Positions 20,969 to 31,812 of a DNA stretch of 64,000 nucleotides are shown here, piece by piece (within the stretch, counting starts at the first letter, position 1; the number at the start of each line of letters is the position of its first letter). Position numbers and translations under genes: made by a program. The notes under the pieces were generated by a model, which had not been told where the DNA came from, ran no database searches, and saw only the letters and a program-made list of their open reading frames with translations. Origin of the DNA: Acridotheres tristis (lineage: Eukaryota > Chordata > Aves > Passeriformes > Sturnidae); assembly GCA_037013685.1 (NCBI GenBank), contig CM072886.1, forward strand, positions 27,473,080 through 27,537,079, written 5' to 3'.

Positions 20969-21462
20969 CTACAGTTTAATGAAAAAAATCTCTTAAGTTC
21001 TAATTTATTATTACTATATTCTAATACAACAACTTGTTAGGACATGTGTGGATCTCCAATTCTCTCAAACAAAAAATAAGAAAAATATTCCTTGCATGGT
21101 AGATGCAGTCAAATGACTATGGACAGTTCAGACAATGAAGTGTCATGCTCCTATTTACATTTTATTAACACCTAAAGGTCCTAAATCAACCTGTGTCCTT
21201 TGTGCACACACTCTTAAGAAATTTTCAGAGACGAACCAGTTATGTTACAGAAGTTAATTATTCGATTTATTGAACCTTTCATAGATTAGATTTAAAAAGC
21301 AAAATACTGGTAGAAGTACTAATTTACAGTGCCACACTGGAACACAGACTGTCCTTATTTCTACCTTACTCACCTGTGGAATGGCATGTGGATACGAAAT
21401 ATCACAAAATTATGACAGCTGTCTCTTGTAACATTTAAAAATTGTCACAAATGGATACTTAC
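20969..21462 (-). other. DGKB: DGKB intron (494 nt)
   Basis: Short AT-rich intron between the exons that complete EF-hand 1 and encode EF-hand 2. The donor is GTAAGTAT and the acceptor TAAACTGTAG. Nothing else was recognised. Confidence 0.92.
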
Positions 21463-21537
21463 TGGACTTAATTCAGTAATATCCCATTCAAGGTATTCTG
21501 CAACATGCATCATTTGAGCAATTATATTTTCCAGCTC
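21463..21537 (-). CDS. DGKB: DGKB coding exon: exit of EF-hand 1 and inter-EF helix
   Basis: This 75-nt exon is in phase 0 at both ends and encodes 25 residues: [20 protein letters not shown] then TELSP. The first residue is the Glu at position 12 of the EF-hand 1 loop begun in the exon at 22865-22914. The rest is the exiting helix and the linker to EF-hand 2. The acceptor is CATCTCTAG and the donor is GTAAGTATCC. Roughly residues 172-196. Small differences from the human protein as recalled (Ala for Ser, Ile for Val, Ser for Asn) are conservative. Confidence 0.96.
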
Positions 21538-22864
21538 CTAGAGATGAATGAAAAAGTATGACATTTAATGCAAGGTTATAAAGAAAAATTCTACTGCAAG
21601 CAACTAATAATTCAACCATATTGCATTCAGTGACACTATTTCATCAACATCCCTGATGAAGTGTACTTTACATTCAAAGCTGTATTCTCAAGCGAATCTG
21701 CTTACTAGCAAATCTTGTGTGGACTACAAAGCATTCAGGGAGGTGAAATACAGCCCCACAATCAAAATATTTGGAAGCAGTCATAGATTCTTTCCTTCCT
21801 TCCTAGTTATCTTTCAACCATCCATGTTTTCATGATCTGATTTCCACCGTGTGATAAGATCATGAAATGATCTTTAAATTCTATCACTGTAACAGATTAT
21901 TTTTTGACAGTAATTGTATAAATCACAACTTTCTAATAGAAATAAAGATAAAATGGATTCTTTAAACTACTACAGATTTATTTTCTTACCACTACAGTAT
22001 TGCAATTTCCCTTGATCACACATCGCTATGGTTTTTCTATACTTTATATATACATTTATGCTTTGTAAACATGCTCAAACGCTTATCTGGGACTATCCTA
22101 AATTCTCATTTGTATGCAGGCATCTAACTCAACTTGGTATTGCCTAAAATTTTGGTGCTGTATTTACTTTATACCCGTATATATTTTCCCATCTGTATTT
22201 CCCTGCAACTTATGGGAATCACCTCTTCTTCCCTACCAGTCCATTCTATGCTGTCTTGCTTCCAGCAGATACAAAAAAAGTGGAAAAAATCCCAAAGGGG
22301 GAAAAAAAAGAACAGCGCTAATAAAACACTTGTTTCTGTTAGCTATCAGAACAAAATAGTTACATCTTTTAAAATTATTTCCATATTTCTGACTTTTCTT
22401 CAAACACTTGGTTGGGCTATTCCTCAAAACTTTGCCGTTACTATTGTTCCTCCATTGCTAATAATAAAGTGGAAGTTACATTTCTCCACATAAATCCACT
22501 GTGTGACTCACACTTTTTAATGAAACCTTTACAAACAGTGCTTTCATACACATCTCCCAGCACATACTACAGTTATTGGAAACATATTAATGTTTCCCCT
22601 GCAGTAATATCATTAAAAATCAGAAGACTATAGAACGGGACTCCATGACAGCAGAGTCAGCAACTGAAAATTTATACAGTTGTAGAAGCAACATTTCTTA
22701 TTGGAAAAGAAAACTCAAGCACTACTTTTCAGATGAATGAATTTTTATCTACTATATTTTATACTGCTTCTAATAATTCAGGATAAATATAAACTTGATT
22801 TGAATTAATGTAGTTTTGTATAGTGTTGCCATACTCTTCCAATGCAATACATAAAAAACATTAC
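21538..22864 (-). other. DGKB: DGKB intron (about 1.3 kb)
   Basis: Intron interrupting the EF-hand 1 loop. AT-rich, with two overlapping chance ORFs at 22114-22493 on the plus strand that have no domain or homology. No repeat was recognised. Confidence 0.9.
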
Positions 22865-22914
22865 CGAACTATCCAGGTATCCATTCCCATCTGTATCATA
22901 CAAGCGAAACATAA
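22865..22914 (-). CDS. DGKB: DGKB coding exon: first EF-hand calcium loop
   Basis: This 50-nt exon enters in phase 1, its first two bases completing a Phe codon. It then encodes MFRLYDTDGNGYLDSS. With the Glu opening the next exon, it forms the EF-hand 1 loop DTDGNGYLDSSE, which has all canonical ligands (Asp 1, 3; Asn 5; Gly 6; Asp 9; Glu 12). Tyr at loop position 7 is Phe in the human protein as I recall it. The acceptor is CTTTTCAG above 22914. The donor GTAATG departs from the GTRAGT consensus at positions +5 and +6. Roughly residues 155-171. Skipping this 50-nt exon would shift the frame, so it must be constitutive for a functional kinase. Confidence 0.95.
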
Positions 22915-24143
22915 CTGAAAAGAAAACAAAAAGAGAAGGAAACTCAGAAAATGCAACAAATACATCTCTTTTTCATTAGAAAAAACAACTCCAACCCAAA
23001 ACACAGAACAGCTAAGCCTAAGTGTCAAAGAAAGGACAAAGACTAACATTTCTGTTTAATGACCAGACTAGCTGTAGACCCACCAAACAAGCTGTGTCAT
23101 GTGAGAGGTTCACTCTGCAACTACCCTGCCACAGTGCCTCCAAGGAAACATACCAGCCAGAGAGTGCAATTGCACCTTTTCCACACCATCACCCTAACAG
23201 CTAACTTTATCTGTGAACTTGATTTTGCTTCCTTCTAGACATGATCTGTCTTCATGGTGAGTACTACCAGAAGGCCCTTCTCTGTCATCTCACCAAACAT
23301 AGGATAACACACAATTGGTCACAAACATTGATAAGCCTGCTTAAGTTACAATGCTACTCCCCGACTGCAGCTAACACTATTCAAAAGTGATACTACTTTA
23401 GAAACTCTTTATTGACCGACTAAATGAAACACAAGATTAGCATTTTAAATGTCTAATCATCCAAATCTGACAATAAACATTCTTCACAAACTGCCAGCAT
23501 GACTTCTTCCAGGACCATACTTGCTTTATCAATTTCAGAATGTATTTCCAACAGTCTCGTGAACCACACAGACAAAAAGGTACGTTTTAACAATATCTAG
23601 AAAAAATATGTACTTTCAAGATTGTATCATGACTTGATCCGTGCCGAAAGAAGGGGTACATTCACCATTACCAAGGTATTTGGAAGCAGCAAAGCATAAA
23701 GCTTTCATGCTTTCATAGGAATACTGCTAGAAGACTAAAAAGAAAATCCAGAAGCCTACAAATACCCCACTCCTTGTCCTTACTTTCAGGCACAGTTTGT
23801 CAGAGCTCTGAAATCCAAATACCCATCATGCTCTTCAAAAGTGCATTTTTTTTTTTACCCCTACACCTATTTTTTTGAGAGAAGAAGTCAGCCCATGTAG
23901 AGATGATTCCAGGACAACGTAATGCCTTCACCAACAGCAAAATACAAGTAATCTGTTGTCTAATCAGATGTCTCTGGAAACATAACATATGACCTATTTA
24001 ACACTGAGGAATCCTACCACACTGGATCCATAGCAGATGCTGTTACAGTCCAATAAATTTCACATACAAGCTTGCCATACTTTTCAGGACACAATATCAT
24101 GAGAAGTGAGAGGAAATTCTTACCAATTAGAGAATAAAGTTCA

Positions 24144-24148
24144 GAAAG
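24144..24148 (+). repeat. Target-site duplication, left (GAAAG)
   Basis: GAAAG immediately precedes the TGTTGGGGG start of the LTR. It is repeated exactly at 24868-24872, after the ...AAGACA end. A 5-bp duplication is typical of several avian endogenous retrovirus groups. Confidence 0.85.
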
Positions 24149-24867
24149 TGTTGGGGGTTGGATTGTTCCCCTTTTCTTTCTGTGGAATTCCTCCCATTGT
24201 TATGCTAAGTAGTTGTGGCTACACCTTAAAACATAGATAATGTTCTCTCGTAGGGGGGTGGGTGGAGGGTGGGGGGGGAACCGGAAAAGGAAAGGTGGGA
24301 GAGGGGTCTGGAGCGGGGGCTCGCTCTCGCTTGGCTCGTGGAGTGGAAAGACAGCCTGGGCTCCGCTCTGGCATCTCCCCCTGCCACCCCAGCACTGAGA
24401 TCCACGCTCCCTGCCTGGGACATCGCTCTGCTGCTCTCCCATCTCACCCTACTATCTCCGGACACTCTGCGGAGCACCACGACCGACACCGTGAGAGGGG
24501 GGAGTCACTTTCCCATCCCCGCTCACCTCTGGGCCGCGGCCGCCATCACTCCAGCCCTCTGCAACTGCGCGGGACCCGCCCTGCCCCCACAGCACCGGTA
24601 ACTGAGCACAGGGACACGGCCTGAGGCCAAAGGGGACTGGAGCGGAGCTAGACTGTTCTGTTCTGTTGCCAATTTTCTTATAGCTGTTGTTGTTTTCTGC
24701 CTTGTTAAATACCAGTAAAGAACTGTTATTCTTATCCCCATATCTCCTGCCTGAAAGCATCTGATTTGGACCTAAAATAATTAAAAGGGAGGGGGGTTGC
24801 ACTCTGCATTGCAGAAAAGGGGCTCTTGCCTTTCCTTAGACCATACCTGTCTTTTCTAACCAAGACA
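24149..24867 (+). mobile_element. Solo LTR of an avian endogenous retrovirus
   Basis: A 719-bp element begins TGTTGGGGGTTGG and ends CCAAGACA (TGT...ACA termini) and is flanked by perfect 5-bp repeats GAAAG. No gag, pol or env sequence lies beside it, so this is a solo LTR left by recombination between the two LTRs of a provirus. Visible parts are a G-run-rich stretch near 24253-24278 (quadruplex-prone), a GC-rich block with many CpGs (24300-24620), and an AGTAAA polyadenylation-like signal near 24714 in a T-rich region. It is antisense to DGKB. Its intact ends, perfect duplication and retained CpGs suggest a fairly recent insertion. Recognition of the family is from memory of bird LTRs; I cannot name the subfamily. 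The six ORFs inside it are not genes. Confidence 0.88.
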
Positions 24868-24872
24868 GAAAG
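24868..24872 (+). repeat. Target-site duplication, right (GAAAG)
   Basis: Exact copy of 24144-24148 directly after the LTR end. It marks the integration site. Confidence 0.85.
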
Positions 24873-27489
24873 AATTCGATCATTTTTGGACTTACAGCAA
24901 AACATGTGAACTGTTATATGTATTGGCTTGTTTTGCTTATATCCTCCATCTTGGGAATGAGTTGATCATCTAACTGTGTGGGAAAAAGGTAAACACTATA
25001 CCTCTCTACCTCTATAAAAATATCCTTCTTTCCCTAGAGTTACCATAGCAAAAATGTTTCAGCATAAAACAACAGTTAATGCCAAAAGCCACCAGAGATT
25101 GGTACTGCCCCAGCTAGTACACCTTCCACCAAAGCTTCTCAGAGCCTGACAGCTAATACTGTCTGGCAAAGGTACCATCAGACATTCACAGTTTCCACAG
25201 GGATGAATTACTGACTCACGCAAAGATAAAGTTAAAATCATTTGGCTCTCCTTCCTCCTCCTCTGTGATTCTTAAGACACGAGGTGAGACAGTATTTTAC
25301 AGCAAGTTTTAGCATCTCCATGACCTTTACCCACTCCAGAGCAGTAGTGCTTACAACTTTTTTTCTTTTAACATGAATCAGTTCTAATCAGTCGTTTAAC
25401 ACCACACATTAGCATAATTATAACTGTTTCACCTTTGTAGAAACAGTCTTTCCAATTACATATGTATAGGGTAGCAAAAAGGTTCAATCTGTGCTCTTGG
25501 CTAGATTCTGAAAACTATGCTACTGGTGTGGCATGCAATCTCTTTCTATTCATACACTGCTAAATATTCATGCTCTTGATTTACACATTCTAGGAGAAAA
25601 AAAAAAAAGCCAAAACCAAACCAAGAACGAAATGATAAGGACAACCAAACAGAAGTTCTGATGCAAACTACAGAGCTCAAGTCAAATTTTTATGTTTCTT
25701 TTCTCATCCCCTTACCTGATTACACTACCTGGGCACTCAATTTCTATTTCTAGATGGCAATTTAACCTTAAAAAGATGACTTATGCTCTCTCAAAGTATC
25801 TCTGTGAGGAATGCTTAAGATTTTCTTTATGTTCAGGTAATACATAGATTATAAATAACAGATATACTGAGCATGCCAAAGAGGTGAGGTTCACTCTATG
25901 CAAGACCTCTACACTCTTAATAGGCTAGAAAATCCATTTATTATCTGGGATTTTTATAAATCTATGAAAATCTCTAGGTCATATAGATCCAAAGACAAAA
26001 CACTATTTTCTCTTAGTGTAGTTTATCCTCCAGCCTACATAAAATTTTAATTGAAAAACATCACTTTCACATTCTGCTTGTCCTGGATTAAGTTTCCAAA
26101 CACTCAGCTATGACTCATTTTTTTCCAATTTCTGTCATCTGAAAAAAAAAAAAATTAGAATCACTGTTTGATATTGGTATTGATAATAATGTTGGCAACT
26201 CCAGAATAAGCCATATTTCTTTTCCCTCTTCATTGCTGCAAACTTATAGTTTACATTACAGCCACAGGACCTACTGCTTTCAAATTTCAAAAGACTTAAA
26301 TTATACCATTAATTTATAATGAGAATTCAACTGAAATCAACATACAATGGTGCAGGTATAAGCTGAAATTTAGATATTAAAAAGTGAAATATGTGGTATA
26401 GTTCAGCTCTGTATGACAAAGAAGAAAATAAACCCATAAAACAATCATGCCCAGAATTATACGTATTAAATGCAATTGACTTTGAATACACGTATTAGGT
26501 CATGCTCTCTTGCTCTTAAATCGTATCGAACAGTCTTTTGCTTATGCAGCTCCTACTGCCACACTGGAAGTTCATGGAAAATCCCCACACTAATTATCAT
26601 CTGCTCCTCTGTCTCTCCTCCTTTCCGTTGTACCAATTCCTGACACCAGGGGAGGCAGCTGATCTCCATTCCAAGCCACGGTTTGTGCATCGAGCTCCTC
26701 AGAGCTCTGGTAGGGCTTGCAGAACTTTCTAACATGCAGTAGTTATTACACTGCAAGTTAAATTCAGCCCTTGGATCTCAGTTTTTCTGTGCCTGTGTTC
26801 TGAATATGCATGCACACATACATCCTTATATTTTACTCGTATGATACCAAAACAGTATTACCAAATATGGGGGATTTGCTGTGACCTTGCAGTACAAAGT
26901 TGCAACTACAGGTAACAAAACATCAAGATACTTCAGCAACATGTAACCTTTTAATGAATTTCTTAGCCTGGCAGAAGCAGCCTACTGTTTGCACATCTTA
27001 TCATATTCAATATTTACTTTTCACATGAGAGCCTGATCCCATACATCTTTTATAAACAGACCAGTCATGTATCTTGAAGTATATTTCATCTCAGTAAGAA
27101 CAATATGATTGGTCTGTTTAGCCACATGAAAACTGGCTTCTAAAATTCCACAATAAGGAAACAGGTTTTCTTTTTTTTCTTTTTTCTCCAATTTATAGAC
27201 CAAACTCACAGGGGTTTGTTTTTTGTTTTTGTTTTTTTTTTTTTAATTGGTAGTGGTGTTGCACCTTAATGACCCAGGCCCCTAATTAAAAACAAACAAA
27301 CAAAACAACCAAACAAGCAATTTCTAACTTGCTGCGTCAAACACTCCTTCCCAACAGTGATACAGACTTGGATCATTCTTGGCTTTTCAGTATTCAGTAA
27401 CAGTATAGAGCCCAAGCCTATACTAGCAACTATTCTTTGTTTTAATTAGGATGTTTAATGCAGGTTATTCACCCCATCTATAGATCTCT

Positions 27490-27508
27490 AAGTATACTCA
27501 GTATACTT
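27490..27508. repeat. Short perfect inverted repeat
   Basis: AAGTATACT and AGTATACTT are exact 9-bp arms around a single C. It could form a cruciform or be a palindromic protein-binding site, but its length is compatible with chance in AT-rich DNA. Confidence 0.7.
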
Positions 27509-27788
27509 CGTTTTTCTCAGATCTGACAGTAATCAAGAGAATACACTGTAGAGAGGATTACTGTTACTACAGAACGTACAATCCTTATTCATCACTTTAG
27601 CAAATGCTAGATAGACCAAATTTAATTTAAAATCTCATCAATAGCAAGAAAAAAAATCTTTTCTGCAGTAAGGGTCACCTAGAACCATATTTTTATAATC
27701 CATCTGCTCAAAACTGGTTTTTAAATTCAGAAACAGAATATTTGATGACTTATGGAAATAAATATTTAAAATTTTAAAAAGAGCATAC

Positions 27789-27929
27789 ATTCTAGCTTAT
27801 CTTCAGGTCTTCCTCTTTCTAGCAGTGACAAATAGCAAACAATATCCTTCAGCTGGATCATGTCTGGTAAATGTGAGTTGGCAGGAGTAGGAGGTCTGGA
27901 TGTAGAGGTACCCTTGTTAAGTCTCAGAC
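27789..27929 (-). CDS. DGKB: DGKB coding exon: end of the RVH region leading into EF-hand 1
   Basis: This 141-nt exon enters in phase 1 (GT completes a Gly codon) and ends with the first base of a Phe codon. The 46 whole codons start [20 protein letters not shown] and finish with the conserved [21 protein letters not shown] block. The Ser/Thr/Pro-rich start is the variable linker; it differs from the human linker as recalled, as expected. The C-terminal part is the conserved helix before EF-hand 1. The acceptor is TTATTTCCAG above 27929. The donor GTATGC is weak. Reading through this donor would add only Cys-Met-Leu-Phe-Leu-Lys-Phe before a stop. Roughly residues 108-155. Confidence 0.95.
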
Positions 27930-30628
27930 CTGGAAATAACGCATAACCTTTGTTAGTCTGAACACACAATATAAGCAGGGAATGAAAACATAACTCTTGC
28001 ATGCATTCATCTTTGTTTTCTGTGACTCTCAGATTACTTTTTAATTTAAAGCTTTAACCAATTAATGTTCATAGTTTATCCAGCAAAGGTAGAATTAAAA
28101 TAAACTATCCAAAACCATCCCCCCCAATTATGGACGTGGCATAACCTTTTTTTAATTTGTGCTGATCTGATTTCATTTGACTACAAAACAATTTGGTGAA
28201 TATTCTTATTCTGCCATACTAGATGCCAAGTATTAAAAACAATTCCTGCCCAAGTCTGCATCCACTTCCTTGTGCTTGTGGAAGCTTCATCTAATTTATA
28301 GACTGACAACAACTACACTAATTGAAGATGTTTTAGCGTCAACAAAAACTCTGCTAATACCCAAGTGTATTGTTATCCCAAAAACACAACCAGATATGTG
28401 TCAGTGAAGCACATATTTAAAACACAGAAGTCTCAGTGACAGACTACTGAGAAAATATATTCAGAATTTAAATAACAGGTATAATTGCTCAGTCATTGTG
28501 ATTAATAGTAGTTCCAGTGTACCACTTGGAATTAAAGTTTCAAAATTACCAAACTTTTTGTTTCAGTACAACATTAGTATGACCAATCCTGATGATATTA
28601 CTGGAATCTGCAGGACCAATATGGGGGAAAAATAGGAAGGACAGTAGAACACAGAAAAATGAGTAAGAAAACTTTCTTTACAAGTCTGTGACATTTCTCA
28701 CTGACTGAGGGTTGTCCCCTCTCCCCCTCAATTTAGCTTGAAAAACTTCATTGCAATCCGGATACATCTTCAAAAGACTACATTTTAAAAGGTATGCCTA
28801 CATGTTATGAGATACACATGTTAAAACAATAAAATAAGTTAAAAAAGAGCAAACTGTTGTGCAAAAATGTATCTTGGAATTAATTTCATTTTCATGGTTT
28901 CAGGCAAATAATAAACACTAAAAGTAAATATTAAATGAACAAAAATATTTAATAAGTCAATGTTCTATTTAATGACTTTGCATGTCAGTTAAGTGTAATT
29001 AAAATTAAGACATTATAATATTTCCTTCAGTTCAGTGCTAGCTTTAATCACACAACTCACACAAACAGTTCATATTCCAATCTTATATAAATCATATTCA
29101 AAGAATAGCAAGGATTATAAAACCTGGGATAATTCTTCTCAAAAATAAATAGTGCTGAAATCCAAATGAAAAGAAATACAAATGTTAAGGTATCTTTTAG
29201 CCTATCATCAGGTGCGAGGTACAGGTTAAATTATTACTTCTTAATCAGAGCTGGGAAGTGTTGGCTGCAATGTACTGACTTACAGATGACTTCCAGTCCT
29301 GCTGCTTACCTGGCATCTGTTTCCATCTCTCTTCAGACACCTTAACTGAAAATACAGTTTATAAACAGACATGAGTGGACCAAAAGAGACCACATGTTAA
29401 ACAAGCACACACCTGACGGACTGATGAACCCTGCTACTTTCCTTGACATTTTCTCTAGCTCTCACTTATCCTTCCATTTTCCAGAAGAATGTAAAATATT
29501 CCTGACAAAGTTATTTTCCAGTACAGTCGGCTTTTTTTTTTTCACTACTGGTAATATTTAAAAATTACTAGATACCCAAAAACAAGGGTTTCTACAGTTT
29601 CCATGTGCACATCAAAACGTGCTAATGCACAGTTTTTCCCTTTAAAAGTTGCAAATTATCAGGACGTAACATTTAGTTTAAACAATTAAATTCGATTACA
29701 ATATAAACCCACTACATTTTCAAGCCCAAACAATTCTTGCATGAAGTGAACTAAACTGCCTCTCTGAAAGTGTTTTGGATATAACAATTTATCAAAGAGT
29801 CCCTCTGGTATTATGCTAAAAACATACGGAAACCTCCTAAACTGATATTACATTTTACTATTTCTAAAGTCCTCAGTAACAAAAAAGGATAAAAACTCAT
29901 GACAAACTTGGAAAAGTTAGTATAGGAAAAAAATGTTAGGAGGCAGTATTAGAATAAGAAACTTAACATGCAGTTTAAACAATAGTAATAACAGCACCAT
30001 CCTTTACCATGTTAAAAATTTATCATTATTATAATTTTACCACACGTAGGAATAAAATATATCAAAGAGAACTACAATGAAAGTGAAAAAAGCTGAGTAC
30101 AGCCTGTACAGGGTACAGGGCAGAATTTAGCTGTGTCCTCTGAAATCAGAATCACTTTTAGTGATATACTAACACTCAACATTTAAAATATCAGTAGCTG
30201 TTAAATTTGTAGGATTAATAACAACAGAATCACATAGACAGTTAAAAGAAACATCAACAACTGGCACAGAAATGGTTAAGCAGAAGCAGGTGCCTCCTGG
30301 ATCAAGCTTAAAGGTTTTTAAATCTTTATAAAGGACAGAAGGAAACAAGATCATGTAACCATAGCAATCTGTTTAGCATTAACATGACAAAGAATGTCCA
30401 CTTGGTGTCTCAGCTGCATCATTATTGTGAATGAAAAAGACAAAACCATTTAATTTCCATTCCTTTTCACAGTATTTCCTATTATAAGTTAGTTTCTCTA
30501 ATTTCACACATACCAGAACAAAAATCCCTCAATATGTAGTTAAGAATTCCATATATTTACAGCTATTAGAAGTAAAATAGCAGGGTGAGGGAACCTTTAG
30601 CTCTTACATTACTGATTTTATTACTTAC
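27930..30628 (-). other. DGKB: DGKB intron (about 2.7 kb)
   Basis: Intron between two RVH exons, with phase 1 on both sides. It contains a candidate 36-nt cassette exon at 29310-29345. Otherwise it is AT-rich sequence in which I recognise no repeat. Confidence 0.88.
29310..29345 (-). CDS. DGKB: Candidate in-frame cassette exon of DGKB
   Basis: On the minus strand a 36-nt segment lies between the acceptor TGTATTTTCAG and the consensus donor CAG|GTAAGC. It is phase 1 at both ends, exactly matching the flanking exons (30629-30782 ends G|, 27789-27929 begins |GT). It is stop-free and would insert 12 residues, VKVSEERWKQMP, between the Gly of SGG and the LRLNKG linker. The segment is purine-rich (GAAGAGAGATGG), a composition typical of splicing enhancers. 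I know of no such insert in mammalian DGKB. This could be a bird- or sauropsid-specific alternative exon adding charged residues to the flexible RVH linker, or a chance pseudo-exon. The polypyrimidine tract is modest. Confidence 0.4.
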
Positions 30629-30782
30629 CTCCAGAAAGGTGCTGTGGTTTGTTTTTTATTAATGGGCTGCAGTGAGAGATTTTGTTCCTAAATGATGTAA
30701 AAAGGTGTTCAATGAAATCATCTGGTAACTCTGCCTCCAGAAAGGTCTTCATAAACAGCTTGAACCCCTCTAAATCAATTGT
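30629..30782 (-). CDS. DGKB: DGKB coding exon: core of the recoverin-homology (RVH) domain
   Basis: This 154-nt exon starts in phase 0 and ends after the first base of a Gly codon. It encodes 51 whole codons starting [20 protein letters not shown] and ending KPQHLSG. This is the core of the N-terminal RVH domain shared by type I DGKs (alpha, beta, gamma), which together with the EF-hands controls Ca2+-dependent activation. The acceptor is CTTCACTGCAG above 30782 and the donor is GTAAGTAA at 30621-30628. The first half is nearly identical to mammalian DGKB. The second half (about residues 80-108) is more divergent, with substitutions such as [11 protein letters not shown] for the human TAHLFMSFSNK as recalled. 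Roughly residues 57-108. Confidence 0.96.
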
Positions 30783-31477
30783 CTGCAGTGAAGGGGAAGA
30801 AAAAAGGAATAAAAATTTTTGAATGTTTTGTAAAAAAAGAAAACTCACACTAATCCATCAAAAAATATTCTGTTGAAAAAAGCTTTGGACTGTATTTGAA
30901 TATATTGATTTCTGAAGATTTAGACTGGCACACCTATTCTTGAAAGCGGTTATTGAATTAAGTATTACTTTGAAAATTCACAGTATTGCTATAATACCTC
31001 AGAGTACTGCGTAAAACAGCCCAGAGTAAATTCAGAGCACTTATATCAGGACCCTGAAATCAAGTTCTATGCTCTCAAATTTCTTGATTAGCATCCAAAG
31101 GCACCTACAGAGCTCCTAGGGATGTACTTAGGATGTCTTAGCTTCTCCTGTAATTGGGCAGACAAAAAGCAGGGGATTTTTGGATGCCTAATTCAGGGAA
31201 TTGAAGGCCTCCTGTCTTTTCTTACATGGCTATGTGCTTTGCTGGTGTTTGTCAGACTTAGTAATCATCCTGTCTCAAACAGATTTGAAGAGTCAAATGA
31301 GAATGCTCAGACATGCAGCATTACTTAGAGAGGAAAAAACAAAAGTTGTTGATCCAAAACATTTGTCATTTAGCTTAATTTTGTTTTGCTTTTGCCAGCA
31401 AGTTAAGAGCTAACTAATAAAATTCCAATGATGATTTCTTCTATTAAAACAGCATTGTCTGTTTTAAGTAATAAAAT

Positions 31478-31812
31478 GAATCATAGATTATCTCAAGTTG
31501 GAAGGAATGCATAAGGATCATTGAGTTCAACTCCCTGCTCCTCACAGGACTACCTGCAACTAAACCACATAACTAAGAGCATCATCCATATGCTCCTTGA
31601 CCTCTGATGGGATTGGTGCCATGACCAAGACATGCTCTGGGAAAGCCTCTCCCACTGACCAGCCAGCCTCCCAGTGAAGTGCCTTTCCCTGATGTCTGAT
31701 CTGAACTTCCTCTGATGCAACGTCATTCTATTTCCTCATCTCCTGATGCTGGTCACTGGGGAGATATCAGCACCTCCCCCTCAAGGAAGGTGTAGGCTGC
31801 AATGGGATCACA
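31478..31812 (-). mobile_element. CR1 LINE 3' fragment, minus orientation
   Basis: Starts with the hallmark reversed CR1 tail (aatcatagattatctcaagt, then tggaaggaatgcataaggatcattgag). It continues through the diagnostic blocks caactccctgctcctcacag, ctctgggaaagcctctccca, tgatgctggtcactggg and cacctccccctcaaggaagg. It is strongly diverged, so old. Orientation is the same as DGKB. It ends without a recognisable 5' region, as expected for a 5'-truncated LINE. Confidence 0.8.

Larger units (their letters stand above)
22915..27788 (-). other. DGKB: DGKB intron (about 4.9 kb)
   Basis: Intron between the last RVH exon and EF-hand 1. Its main content is a complete solo LTR at 24149-24867. It also has an A-run near 26142-26154, T-runs around 27215-27245 and a near-perfect 19-bp palindrome at 27490-27508. 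Other ORFs look like chance. Confidence 0.88.

Noticed and set aside
22114..22493. Overlapping plus-strand ORFs of 81 and 119 codons
   Set aside because: No domain, signal or homology was recognised and they lie in a DGKB intron on the other strand; chance is the simplest explanation.
24200..24802. Six overlapping ORFs of 72-120 codons
   Set aside because: All lie inside the solo LTR. GC-rich LTR sequence has few stops, and no retroviral protein motif is present.
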